A stretch of DNA of 64,000 nucleotides, taken from Sipunculus nudus. Taxonomy: Eukaryota > Annelida > Sipuncula > Golfingiida > Sipunculidae. The DNA is taken from NCBI GenBank assembly GCA_026874595.1, contig CM049313.1, positions 15,063,508-15,127,507 of the forward strand, in the 5' to 3' direction. Of the stretch, positions 34,785 through 47,000 are shown piece by piece. The notes below the pieces were generated by a model that worked only from the letters and a program-made list of their open reading frames with translations, was not told the DNA's origin and ran no database searches. Within the stretch, counting starts at the first letter, position 1; every line of letters begins with the position of its first letter. The position numbers and the translations under genes were made by a program.

Positions 34785-35693
34785 TTAAACCTTGTCATCT
34801 TGTTCATCGTTTACAGTTCCATTCTTATTTCCTTCAAGAGCATCTCTTGCAAACTGCGGAAGGACAAAACTAGCAGCATGAATGTCTGAGTTATAATAGC
34901 GCAGCCCCATCTCTTTGATTTGAGCATTGCTGAGTTCACGAACTGGTTTCCTGAAATTGGTGTCTGGGTTTAAACTGCACAATGTAAACCCAATCTGCCC
35001 ACTTGGATATGTCGGAATGGTGCAATATGCATAGTCAACAACTGGATATAAGTCACGGCAAAATTCCTGCATAGTCTTGATCAAGTCCAGGTGGAGCCAC
35101 AAGCATTCCCCTTGTGTACATACAATCCCATCCGGCTTCAGGGCTTGTTTCATTAATGCGTAATACTCCTTCCTGAACAGCGACTCAGCTGGTCCAACTG
35201 GATCAGAGGAATCCGTTATGATGATGTCAAATTCCCCTGTGTGTTTTTTCATGTATTCAAATCCATCTCCGAAATGTAATGTCAGTTTCGGGCTGTCAAA
35301 TCCTTTGGCCATGTACGGGATATATTTTTTAGAAACCTCAACAACTTTTTCGTCTATTTCACACATGGTTATGCTCTCGACATTCGGGTGCTTGGTGAGC
35401 TCTCGGGCGGCCCCGCCATCTCCTGCTCCAATCAGTAAGATCTTTTTAGGGTTGGGGTGTGAGTTGACAGGTAGGAGCGTGATCATTTCTTGGTAAGCGC
35501 ACTCATCCCTCTCCGTGCACTGGATGACACCATCCAGCACCAGTACATTCCCGTACGTTTTGGTCTCAAGAACCATGATGTCTTGATATTTTGATTTTTC
35601 ATGAAACAGTACCTTTTCTACTTGGAGTGACATGCACTGTCCCGGCCATAATGTGCTAAATTCGCTAAACCAACCCTCTCTAATCGCATCCAT
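34785..35693 (-). CDS. SRM: Spermidine synthase, intact single-exon ORF
   Basis: 302 aa, the same size as human SRM. It transfers aminopropyl from decarboxylated S-adenosylmethionine to putrescine, giving spermidine in the cytosol. Visible features are [13 protein letters not shown] (7-19), [17 protein letters not shown] (48-64), the nucleotide-binding loop GAGDGG (89-94), the acidic residue in [17 protein letters not shown] (142-148), catalytic Asp161 in [23 protein letters not shown] (194-202), [14 protein letters not shown] (223-236) and [14 protein letters not shown] (266-279). The loop is GAGDGG, not the usual GGGDGG; the change is conservative. There is no intron, although vertebrate SRM has several. 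The ORF is intact and conserved throughout, so it is likely functional. Confidence 0.96.
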   Translation of the reverse strand: MDAIREGWFSEFSTLWPGQCMSLQVEKVLFHEKSKYQDIMVLETKTYGNVLVLDGVIQCTERDECAYQEMITLLPVNSHPNPKKILLIGAGDGGAARELTKHPNVESITMCEIDEKVVEVSKKYIPYMAKGFDSPKLTLHFGDGFEYMKKHTGEFDIIITDSSDPVGPAESLFRKEYYALMKQALKPDGIVCTQGECLWLHLDLIKTMQEFCRDLYPVVDYAYCTIPTYPSGQIGFTLCSLNPDTNFRKPVRELSNAQIKEMGLRYYNSDIHAASFVLPQFARDALEGNKNGTVNDEQDDKV

Positions 35694-35750
35694 AGTTTCC
35701 CTTTCTTGTTCCTAATTGACAATTCGAGTCCCGTGTCAAGCCGGGTGTAG

Positions 35751-35756
35751 CACGTG
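35751..35756. promoter_or_regulatory. CACGTG E-box upstream of SRM
   Basis: A perfect CACGTG lies 58 bp upstream of the SRM ATG, in the likely promoter or 5' UTR. CACGTG is the MYC/MAX/USF site, and SRM is a known MYC-linked polyamine gene in vertebrates. A chance match is possible. Confidence 0.45.
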
Positions 35757-35764
35757 TAAGTTTC

Positions 35765-36140
35765 CTCGGATGAACACAGGAAATAGCACAACCGGCGATG
35801 TTACCTCCCAGCAGGGTGTTCTGTTTGAACAGAAATGAAAAGAATATGAACAACAACACAACTGCTTGGAGGTTAGTTAGGATTAGACTTGTACCTTGCG
35901 GCAATCTTCATGAACACAGGAAGTAGAACAACCCACAATGTAACCTCCCAGCAGGATCCTCAGTTTGAAAAAGATATGAAAAATCTTTATGAACATTTAC
36001 ACGACTGCCAGGAGGATAGTTAGGATTAGACTTGTATCTTGCCCACAACTAGCAGGCCCCTCAGCATTTAAAAAGAAATGAAAATATCATGATGAAGAAC
36101 AACGCAACTGCCTGGCGAATAGTAAAGATAAGACTTGCAC
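35765..36140 (+). repeat. Three imperfect tandem copies of about 140 bp upstream of SRM
   Basis: Copies share GGAAATAGCACAAC / GGAAGTAGAACAAC, TACCTCCCAGCAGG, CAACTGCTTGGAGGTTAG-type text and AGGATTAGACTTGTACCTTG. The third is the most diverged and is interrupted at GACTTGCAC by the transposon at 36141. Its continuation (ACTTGCACCTTGCGC) reappears at 38685. Confidence 0.8.
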
Positions 36141-38683
36141 GGCTGTGTGTAAAACTCGGAAGGCGGAAGTTGGAAGCCAATGATTTTTCATAAATAAAGT
36201 GCTAAAACATGCACAAATTACCTCTAGATCAACACGATTTTAATTTCTTTTGATAGAATAAAGTCTGTTCTATCATTCCATGAAGAATCATAGTTATCCA
36301 TTCTATAATCTGAAAGTTATAGACGATTTTGTGCTCGGAAGCCATCTCGGAAGTGCTGGATGCGGTCCAAATGTGTAAAACTCGGAAGTCACGGAGACGC
36401 ACTGGTCAACATGTGGTCAGTTTAGAGCCACATGGCAAATGCAGTTTCATTGCATGCATATATTTAAAGTGCTTATGATTGTGCTTGTAATGAGTATATA
36501 ATACAATACATCATTGTACATACTACAATATGATAAAAGAAATCCGAGTACGACTTTAAAAATACATTTATAAATTACGATATCATTAAAATATTAAAAC
36601 AGTTTTAATATATTTCCTTACGTTGAGCAAATATACAATATATTTAATATTATCATAATATATTGGAAATTCAATATATTCGTTATGTGCGTAATAAGGG
36701 CATCTAAAAACAGAATGTGTTCCTTGCTTCAATTAATGAACTGCATGGAGTGACGATTACAACGATCTCGATAAAGAAATTCCTATTTTGTGTTAGGAGG
36801 AGATCGTTGAATGTCAAATCTTAGATAAATAATCTCATAAATAGGATCTTATTGACACATAAGACATGGGGGGCTTCAAGTAAAAGTCTGTATGTCTGGA
36901 GGTTAAATGGTGTCTTAAAGAAGCTACGGATTTATATATAGGCATTTTAATCCAACCGGTTGCTTAGCTAAGATTCATACCTTGAAATTCCATGCATAAA
37001 AAATGTTGACGTTATGCAATAATGAAACGACTCCTTTCCGATGATTTTTCGACAAATACCCATCAAATCAATCACTGTGGAAAATCTGGTTGGATATTTA
37101 CCGCCAAGATAAAAATTTCAATGATAAATATCAATTTTTCCCATTCTTCTTTGATAAAATTGCAAGTAAACCTCTTTATAAAAAAATCCTTTTCATGCAC
37201 ATGAATCTTATCTATATACTCACAATCTTTATTTGATACTTATTTATTTACCCTGTTCGGAATTAAATTTATAAAAAAAAAACATGTTAACAGGAAGCTT
37301 ATTCTTAGGCCTACATGGTAATCACTGAACTATAGTCGGAATTCTATAAAGTAGTGCTGTGTTTTCGGACCTAACTCCCTTCGGACCTCATAGTTGCTTG
37401 TATCAGGTTCTTATTAGGTAATTATTTAATATCTATAAGAGACTGCTTAACAAAGAAAGCCGTTTTACTCTGTTACAGTTTATTTTCAAACATTTACTGA
37501 ATAACTTTTGCCAAGCTAAATGTTTTGTTGATGTTTTATTGATTTGTTGTTGAATTTTTTTCTGTTGGCGCGATTTACAATGTATATAAAAAGTATTAAT
37601 GTTTGTGCCGTCTGTTTTTTTTTTTTATAAATTTCAGAACATTAATTTTTCGAACATTGTACATAACAGCATAAAAATACCGAGGAAATATCAAATCGTT
37701 CTGCAAAAACAGAAACAATTTTATTTTATATGAACGTTAAATGTTACAATGGCCTTCATATCTATTTACACATGTATTATGTATTTATTTCTGTGAAGGT
37801 TTTGTTTATGTTTGTTTTTCTTTTTAAAGTTGTCCAATACATTTGATGAATCATTATCAAACAATTCAATGTGAAATATTATGCATATTATGCTGTCTAT
37901 TTTGGCAAAATTTTAAAACTTGAATTTAAAAGGGTTTCATTTTACAGCATGAACATATCGGGGGAAAAATCACATTTTAAATTTGTAAAATGTGCATTCT
38001 GATCATGAAATATAAAATGTATTTTGGAATCAATAAAATATTACATATTAGATTTTTGAGTCTAAGAGATACATAATCCTGATGAAATTTTTGATCTATG
38101 GAACATAAAAAGGTTGTTCAATTTATACATGACACATAAAACATTTTATCTAAACAACCTTTAGAAACATTTCCAGGACGTTGTGTTTCTGTCAAATTTT
38201 AATTCTATTTATCATTTTAATTAATCATTTATTACTATGTTGTTTTACAAAATGAAAAAAAAAAATATGACCACAAAATATTATTTTAAGAAAAAAGTAT
38301 CATGAATGTTACACAGCAGATTGAATTATAAAAAAATATGTCATCTGGAAAATATTGAAAATGCTTGACACGCATGCGGACGATTTGATGACCAGTGCAT
38401 GGCCGTGGCTTCCGAGTTTTACACATTTGGACTACTACCCGGCACTTCCGAGTGACTTCCGCGGTTCCGAGATGGCTTCCGAGCACAGAATCTTCTATAA
38501 CTTTCAGATTTTTTAATGAATAACTATGATTCTTCAAAGAATAATAGAACAGACCCTAGTGTATTGTTAAAAATCGAAATAGTATTGATGTAATGGAATT
38601 TTGTATATGCTTTATGGTTTTGTTTCTAAAAAATCCTTGGCTTCCGACTTCCGGCTTCCGACTTCCGAATTTTACACACAGCC
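36141..38683. mobile_element. Mutator-like DNA transposon, non-autonomous (2,543 bp)
   Basis: The ends are GGCTGTGTGTAAAACTCGG and CCGAATTTTACACACAGCC. The inverted repeats extend about 280-300 bp with indels (inner limits near 36420 and 38385) and contain many CTTCCGA/TCGGAAG motifs. The 9-bp flank GACTTGCAC is duplicated exactly (36132-36140 and 38684-38692). A 9-bp duplication with long inverted repeats is the Mutator/MULE hallmark. The flanks, with one duplication removed, rejoin into the tandem unit read elsewhere as GACTTGTACCTTGCGG, so a paralogous empty site confirms the insertion. The roughly 2-kb interior is AT-rich with no transposase. Confidence 0.88.
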
Positions 38684-38692
38684 GACTTGCAC

Positions 38693-39581
38693 CTTGCGCT
38701 ATTTCGGTTCACCACAACGTATGCACCTGCTCACTCTAGATTCAACCTCTTCGCAGGGTTAAAGTAAATTGTGCTTAATGAATAAACCCTGCTGGCAGTG
38801 ACGGACTTAAGAATACTTGACCTGACTTTACCTTGTCACCCAGTCACCGTCTCACTTGTATGGTCAGTGAATGTGAAAAACGTGGCTCTCGATCCCTTGG
38901 CACTCATGTCTTATGTCAGCAAGTAATAATGGTTCCCTCAATTCATGCAGGTAGTCCTTTTGCATGGTGTTGAAAGGACCACAACAAGTTTCGCTGCACT
39001 GTAACAGTGTATTTACATCTTCAGTAATTCAGGAAACCGCAAAAAAAAAAAAGATCCACATATACAGGTTTATCAATATATAAAATATTTTCCACGGACA
39101 AATACCTTTTAAATTGTTGGTTATGTTTGGAAAAGATGTTTCGAAGCGTATACTCTCTATATTTGCTCCATTTATATATTTTTTTAAATTTACGCTTCTG
39201 AGGCGACTTGAAATGGCTCGATTTCGGCGCATAAGCGTGCTGTGCGCATGAATGTGTGCATGAGATCTATCCAGAACTGTCATACACTGATCTCATTAGT
39301 GGAAAACGGCACCAGATTGCCACCGTTTACATTACACGTTAAAACGCGTCTGGCCCTCGGTGCGGACAGTGTTTAAATAGACAAATCTTAAAAAACCAAC
39401 TGAATCTGGTATGTTATTAAACCTGACAGTTCGTTATATTTGTTATATTTATCGTTTGGAGTCAGTGGATGACTACATGGTTACCGGTAATAAATTTAAT
39501 TTGATAAAGAAAATGTTGTCTCCTGTGTCATTTTTAAAGCTAATTTTATTCATCACATTAATTCATATTTGATATTTGTTA

Positions 39582-39624
<43 letters not shown>

Positions 39625-41640
39625 TGCAAATTTTAAGTAAACATGCATATTAATAAAAATATATATATATATTTTGGGGGGGGGGGGGGTTAATCAGTTA
39701 TAATATAAACTACAGACTTCTTGTAACTGTCATATACGACTGTCATGGATCTTCATCCTTCCCCTATCCCTCTAACGCCCCCCCCCCCCCCCAATTCTTC
39801 ATTTTTTGGTATTCCGACCAATCTAACTTTTTTATCCATCTTTAACAATTCAGATAACTACATATAGTTCCTTCAAACAGAAATGAAATTTAGTCTTTCC
39901 TTTTTTTAATTTTTACATATTATCTGACAAGTACGTGACTGGACGTTTTCGCAATTTGCATGGGATTATTATTCAATAAGTAATAATGACATCATAACCA
40001 AACTTCGCACAGCATTTCTACGTAATAAAAGCTAGACCAAGTAGATGCGTGTCGAAGTGACGTATCGCAGAGGGTGTTGATGCGTATTAAACACTTATTA
40101 TCGCAAATAAAGCGAAATATGCTTGTTAACTGAGTCATTAAATAAACTTGATATCTTATGTAGTAAATGAAAAATGGCCATCTACAATTTGACCTTTTGA
40201 CCTCTACTGTGACCTTGATGTGACCTTGATCTTTGGCCCTATTGACCCAACTTACATGAGACTACAATTAGAACTACAGTTCTGTAAAAATTAAGTACAT
40301 GTGACTGTTCCTTCTTGAGTTTTAACCGATGTGATGAAAATGGTGTCGTCACATTTTCAAAATTTGCATATTATTAAAAAAATGTTAAAGGTATCGCTTC
40401 CAAACTTGCTCTTGTGCCCTAACATTGTAAATGGCACATGTTTGCATAAGGTTCAACTTTCTGAGTAAAATGGTTTATCTGGAAAAAGTAAAAAGTCCTG
40501 AGTCCACCTTACCTGTTTCATATATGTTTTTGCATGAGTATAGTTCAAAGCGGTACCCCCCCCCCCCCCCCAAAAAAAAAAATAAAGTTGGGAACCAAAT
40601 ATTATAATAGACTTTTCATCTATTTGTCCGTACCCCTATATACAAGGAGAAAGTAGACACTGAAAATTCAGTAAAATCGCACTTTTTAACACATGTGACC
40701 TTGAAAAATAGGCAAGGTCACTGAAACCTGGTCAGAGTAATTGGCCTATATAAGGTACATCTTAGGTTAATTATTATCACTGAAATCGGATGAAAAAAGT
40801 GGCAGAATAATAAGAAAAAGAAGAAGAATGGAAAAAAAATATCTCCACCCGCGTGGGTTTCATTAAAACACTCACAATTTTTTAAGATTCTTCATGAAAT
40901 ACTGAATTTTAACGATTATTCATTAAATATACAACAATTTACTGTTGTTGAAAGTACTTTGGCTCTATTCTTAATGTTGTTATTTTCCCTGAGGATATTA
41001 ATTGTGATCATAAAGTGATATATGTATTTGTCGATCTGTCGGTCGGACTCAGAAAACCACCGATAGAATTTGGAGTTAATATATATATATGATCTAAACA
41101 TATTGTAAAGAATATAATAGTTATCCTTCACCAGATCTATACAGAAATTTTCATCCTAAATTTTAATTGCGCGAAGCGCCATATAAAGTGACATGATTAG
41201 TTTTTTTTTTAATTTAGCATAATTTTTTTATAGTCTTTCTACGATTTTCTAAGGAAATAGCATTTTATTCTCCAAACATTTAACGTCTTACCCGAAAGTC
41301 TGGGGGCACCTCCCCCACCCCCTCCTCCCCCGTAGCGTACGGCCCTGGATGAGACATCGGGAAAGAGTTAAAATGTGTAATCATTTAATTAGAAATGACA
41401 GTTTTTTCATATAACATATATCAACTTACATATAAATTTTGAATGATATTATTTTGTTAAATAATAGGCTATTAATAAAATATATGTATACTGAAGTCTT
41501 ATATGGACGTGTTGGTATGCGGTGGCAGTAGTTTTTTTTATTTATTGATGGAACGTGACTTTCGATTCATTCGAGACGACCTCGTGTCAAGATACATGTA
41601 CAAGACCAGTTTGGGTATCATTAGCTCGCAGCTTATATGT
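38693..41640. other. Intergenic DNA between SRM and the LysM gene
   Basis: No gene seen. It holds (AT)n at 39584-39622, G and C runs near 39676, 39779 and 40557, and a decayed repeat at about 40180-40860 with GTGACCTTGATGTGACCTTG and an AAGAAGAAGAATGG-type tail. The 41641-42076 stretch is the likely promoter/5' UTR of the next gene, with an ETS-like ACTTCCGGTT at 41829-41838. Confidence 0.5.
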
Positions 41641-42076
41641 TTATCAAGTCCATAATAAAAACAAGTGACTCATCCTTGTTAGGTACAACTATCCTCACGG
41701 AAGTGGACTAAGATGGTTAATGATTGTAATATTTGTATACAGGTTTTTATCAAGAAAGAACCTCGACATTTCTGCCGAACAGTTGAAACTCGCTCGCGCT
41801 TTGCACGACGGGATAACAAGTGCCATGTACTTCCGGTTGGGAGCACTGACAAGTTGTCAACTGTGTTTTGTAAACGAGGACATCGCCATGGCCCGTTAAA
41901 CTGGTTTATCAACTAAATTTACATCTATCTCGTGTAGATCACAATTGAATGTAAACAACCAATGGTTTTATACAAGAAACCACATCATTCATAACCGAAA
42001 TTACCACATGACACACAAGGTTGGTGACGGGAATTGAGGAATTTTAAGTGGAGACCCAGTTGGACATATCATATCA

Positions 42077-42481
42077 ATGGTTCAGTGCTCCAATGTTGTT
42101 ATGAATAACGGTTTAAACCGTCCAAAGAACAAGAAATCCCCCAAAGGAGTCTTGTATCAGTCGCTTCCAGATTCTGAAAATGATGTGGAACCTACGAATA
42201 GGACGAAACAAAAACGTGGGAAACGCAAGGAAAGCAGTAAAGTCGACAACTGTCGACCGACTGCAGAAGTTCACGGCTTTGGTCACTTCAATGGAAGCCC
42301 TGATGAATCCCAGCTTGTTATTGGTGAAAGGACAGATATGGTTGAGATGGGCCAGTTACGGTCACGTGTTAAACAGCCTGATTACCGGTCCACAGCGGCT
42401 GATCCAGGGCCAAGCTTCATTGAACGTGACATCCGTGATGGGGAGACATTACAGAGTATATCCCTCAAGTACTGTTGTCAG
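42077..42481 (+). CDS. LYSMD3: LYSMD3/4-like exon 1
   Basis: 135 codons from the ATG to CAG|GTGAGG, phase 0. It holds a basic, polar N-terminal region (KQKRGKRKESSK), VHGFGHF, and the first half of the LysM domain. The open frame continues about 20 codons into the intron, but homology ends at YCCQ. Confidence 0.93.
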
Positions 42482-44018
42482 GTGAGGTCAACTGTCAATC
42501 AAACTGGGCTTCAAAGTCACACACTTCCATTCATGGGGTGGTACTAGTAGACACAACAGTCAGACAGGCTAATTAGCTAATTACTTTTTAGAAATATTTG
42601 ACGTGACAATTACTGAATCAAGGTGACCTGTTACCTAAGGTCAGGAGTTAAAATTTTCTGGCCTTTATTTTAATTTTTTTGTGCACGTATTTCAGCTCTA
42701 CCTTGTAAAGAGGGTCTGTCCTGTAATGTTTGGTCAGATCTGAATAAAGTGATTCAGACCACAATATTTATTGTTCAGCACGAGTATGTGTCTGTATCAA
42801 CCCCTACATAATACATAAAATATAGTTGTTTTGACTCAGTTGGAACATAAAATGTTTATAACTTAATGTTCAGTGTGTTTAAAAAACATTGGCACATATT
42901 CTCAAGAAAATCAGATAACTGTTACCTCCAATGGCTCTTGTTTACTGCCTGGCAAGGCATGCTGAGAAGGCTTGGTTAGGGGGTATATTCTGGCACAACG
43001 TTATGAGAACCTATGGGCATCACTCTGTAAATTTACTTGGGTACCCCATTTTGGGTTGAGTCAAATAAGAGGGGAAACCCTCCCCAAAAGTCATTTCTGC
43101 TCCATTCTGATGAATGGAGGCTGAATGTTCTGGCTAGCCTTGATTGTTAGATCAAGAGTTTCATCAGTAAATTAACATTAGGGTTTGAAATGTTTGGGGG
43201 GGGGGGATGCAAGCAGAGGGGACAATTGACCCATTCCCCCAAACTAGTTTTATAGTTACTGGTATAATTGAAATATTGACATTATCTTCTAACCTAGCCT
43301 AAATTAATTGGACTCATTTTTATCAGGCTCTGCCATTTTATATGGAGGCTGATATCAATATATAGTGAGTTTCTACAGCATAAGCCACGGTACATCCAGC
43401 CAATTCTTGAACTTTCTTTGAGTGCCTGTTTAGTGTTTTACTGCCTAACAAAAATACACAGGATTACACCAGTGAATATATGTTATATGGTTTTGATAGC
43501 AGGTAGAATTAAATTTGTATCCTCAATATTAAATGGTTACTTGCCTTTTTACAGAGTCATATCAAATTATCAACAATGTAGAAGGGATAGGGAAGAACAT
43601 TTGTTGCATGGGCAATGGATTACCTAGCCTGATTTAATGAAACTCAGTATTATTAGGCCCTGCCATATATTGAGTCTGATGGCCATACAGTGAGAGTTTC
43701 TACAATATAAGCCATGATATATGCAACAGATCCATTCAGGGTTGTTAAGTTTTTCCCAGTGCGGTATTCACCAGCTGGTAAATACCAATATTTACCGCCT
43801 TTGGAAAAACCTCTCAAAGTGGGAAAATGGGAAAAACCTCTAATAATCTTATAAAAGGAGAGACCAGCATATGCCCAAGATTAACTCAGCCTTGATTAGG
43901 TTAACATGCTTGACTACTTTTGTCAGCTCGCCTACTAAAGTTTATGTTGCAGTTAATTAGTAATTAAGTAATAGTAATGCACTAGTATGAGTTGTGGAAA
44001 TATTGCACACACACACAC

Positions 44019-44049
<31 letters not shown>

Positions 44050-47000
44050 TATGATATAATTTCAACATGCCACATTAAACAGAATTAATTAACTGTACAT
44101 CATTATACTCTCTCAAAAATTTTGATCAGACATTTTCCCCAGTAATTCCTGGTACTAACCAGTTTTCCCCAGTTATCCCCAATTAATCCCGGGTTTTTCC
44201 CACTGTCCGGGAAAAAATAGTTTTTCCCGGGAAAAATAACAACCCTGGATCCATTGCATCCTCTTTGACTGCTTGTTTTCTGCCTAACAACAAGACACAG
44301 GATTACCATGATTTGACACCCAATGAGCATAGGTTTTCATGGCTTTTTCCATAGCAACTAAAATTAAACTTGGATCACCATTTTAAAACATTTACTGACC
44401 TTTTTACCAGAGGCATATCAGCGAGTTTTGTAGGGACACTTGGACTTGGAGCCTCGATGACTCGAGGGACTGAGAGCAAGAATATTGTTATATTTTGTTT
44501 GAAAGGGCCCACTTTGAAGAGAGACACTAGGTATATGGCAGGGCCTAATAATATCGAGTTTAATTAAATCGGGCCATGGAATACCTCAAGGGGAGTCTCA
44601 CGGACTGGAAGGACAAAGAGCAAGAATGTTGTTACAATTTGTTAAAACAGGCCATCTTTGACAGATGACAACCTTCCACCCTGAAAATGTATTTTTGCCC
44701 CCCTCCCTCCCAAAATAAAAACATTTGATGTTCCCATGCCATGATTGAGTATTATTTATGTTAGACCAACATGAATGAGTTTCAGTACCAAGCCCTCAAC
44801 AATCATTCATTTGCCACCTAACATATTGGTGTCTGAAGTTTTTAGAGAAATATTGACATTTCCCCATTGTAAAGATTAAAACAAGCCTGGAATATCCATC
44901 AGCACTCACAGAAGGAATAAGCTGGTTTCAACCTCATGAATTGCCAGTTTGTTTTATGAAAACCTTAACAAGGGATTCATAACACAAATGACAAAATGTA
45001 GACAAGTTTACAGTTACTATTTACATGTTACAATAAAAAGATCCAGTAATAAGGTAACAGATGTTCAGATAAATTAGAAGATTTTTCTTAAAATTGATCT
45101 CGCCAATGTTTTTGTATGTCCAGTATCCACAATAAAGACATGTACTCTTTGGTGCTGACACAATATTAAGACAAAAATAATAGATACACAATATTTACAC
45201 AAATATTACACTACCGGTAATATATTTATAAAAACTGCTCAGATGTCAATGTTGAATGGCTTAGAAATGCTCCCTACTCTCTTGCTGCTTATTAGACTAT
45301 TTACTAGTAAAACTATGCTTCTCCTGTGTTTGTTGTTAGCCAGGCAGGGATTAAAAAAGTAGAATTAACACCTGTGTCATACCAAGAACCTAACATCATC
45401 CATTTTGATGTGCGCTGTAGTATGTAAATGGTTTAACTAATGATATTCATCCTATATATCCATGCCTCTGTTAATAATTATCTTGAATGTTTCAACACTA
45501 CTCTCAGATGTGCAATAACCAGCCTTTAACTTAAATCTGACATTCCTCTTTATATCTGGTAAATACATTCAATGAGGCTTACAGATGGCTGTGAGGTCTG
45601 AGGGACTGCTATAGCTAACATAGTATATAGAAATTGGAGTTTGGAACTGATTATGTCAGTGAAAACCCTTCAGGGGAATTCCTTTGACACAGCTGAACAA
45701 AGAGATGGGCCGTGAGATTATTTATGGGTAATATGACCCAAGGTAGCTGGTTTCTTACCACAATTTTCCTATGAAGCATGTTTATAGAAAGTAATCACTA
45801 ATTTGTTAATATGCAACTTTTTGTGTCATAATGAAGCATTAATATTTAATATCAGTTGGAAACCTACTATGTGTGTGTTGGGGGGGGGGGGGGGGGGAGC
45901 TAACACTCCATGCCCCATTTACATGACTGGGAGGAAGGTGCTGTGGTAGTTCTTTTCATGTTTTAGGTAACATTATGTCTTTAATTTATGAAGGGTTTGG
46001 CAGGAGAAGAGAACAGTTACAGATTTGTGTCCTCATTTGGACCCTTCATCATATGTACATCATATGTAAAAATAATAGGTCACCATGGTTTCATTTTAGG
46101 TCATTGTGAGCTGAAGTGAAGGTTTTTCACTTATTAATATCTCACAGGAACAAGAAACGTTCAGTATTTTTTTGGTGGTACACCAAGTTTAGAACTTACA
46201 AAATGATCAAGGCTTTCAGCTTCTTGCAGTGATCTGTAAGTTTTTACAATACATGTTTTATTTCTGACAAGAAATAGGAATGCTTAAAATGACTAATATA
46301 GTTGAGGTTCTATGAAATAATGGGTTGGAAATTATCCTCATATATTATTCAGTTAAATAAAGGTAACCACCCAAATATCACAGCTTTTGATTGAATCTTT
46401 AGTTACAGTACTTACAGTTACAAACTGATATCATATATAGAGTCTGCATCTGTATAAGCACTCTAATTTGTCTGTTAATGGTTCACATTCTAAAACAGTC
46501 ATTGTTAATTATAATTAAACATATTTGTGGTGTGATGAGTGAGATTTTATCCTCCATAACCAGTTCAGACACCATACATAGTAAATGTTGTTGAAATCAC
46601 TGTCATATGGTATCATGCCACAATTAAGCATATTTAAAACAGAATGCAGGTGTATTTGTTGCATTTTCCTTAACTTATTGGGACTTGAGGTATAGGCCAA
46701 CATAGTGACTTCACTTTTACATGCTACTGTTAATGGCTGAGAGATGTGTAGTTTGATGGAGCAGTGTAGCAGTGAACATTGATTTGTGCTGCTCCCATTC
46801 ACATGCAGTCAGTTTACGCTCAATGTTGGTTTCCTGTCTTGTTTATGGGAGTGGTCATACTGCCAAGCTGTTACCAAAGTTCCATCCAGCAATGAATAAG
46901 ATTTTACCACTGTATGTTTACCATGGATATTAGTACTGTGGATGTACTTTGTAGTAGTGTTGGGAGTCTTTGAGAATCCTTGTTTATAACTGATCATCGG

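Noticed and set aside
42180-42485. Alternative 101-codon frame over LysM exon 1
   Set aside because: It is the +1 shadow of the real exon; the LysM and VHGFG motifs are in the frame starting at 42077.
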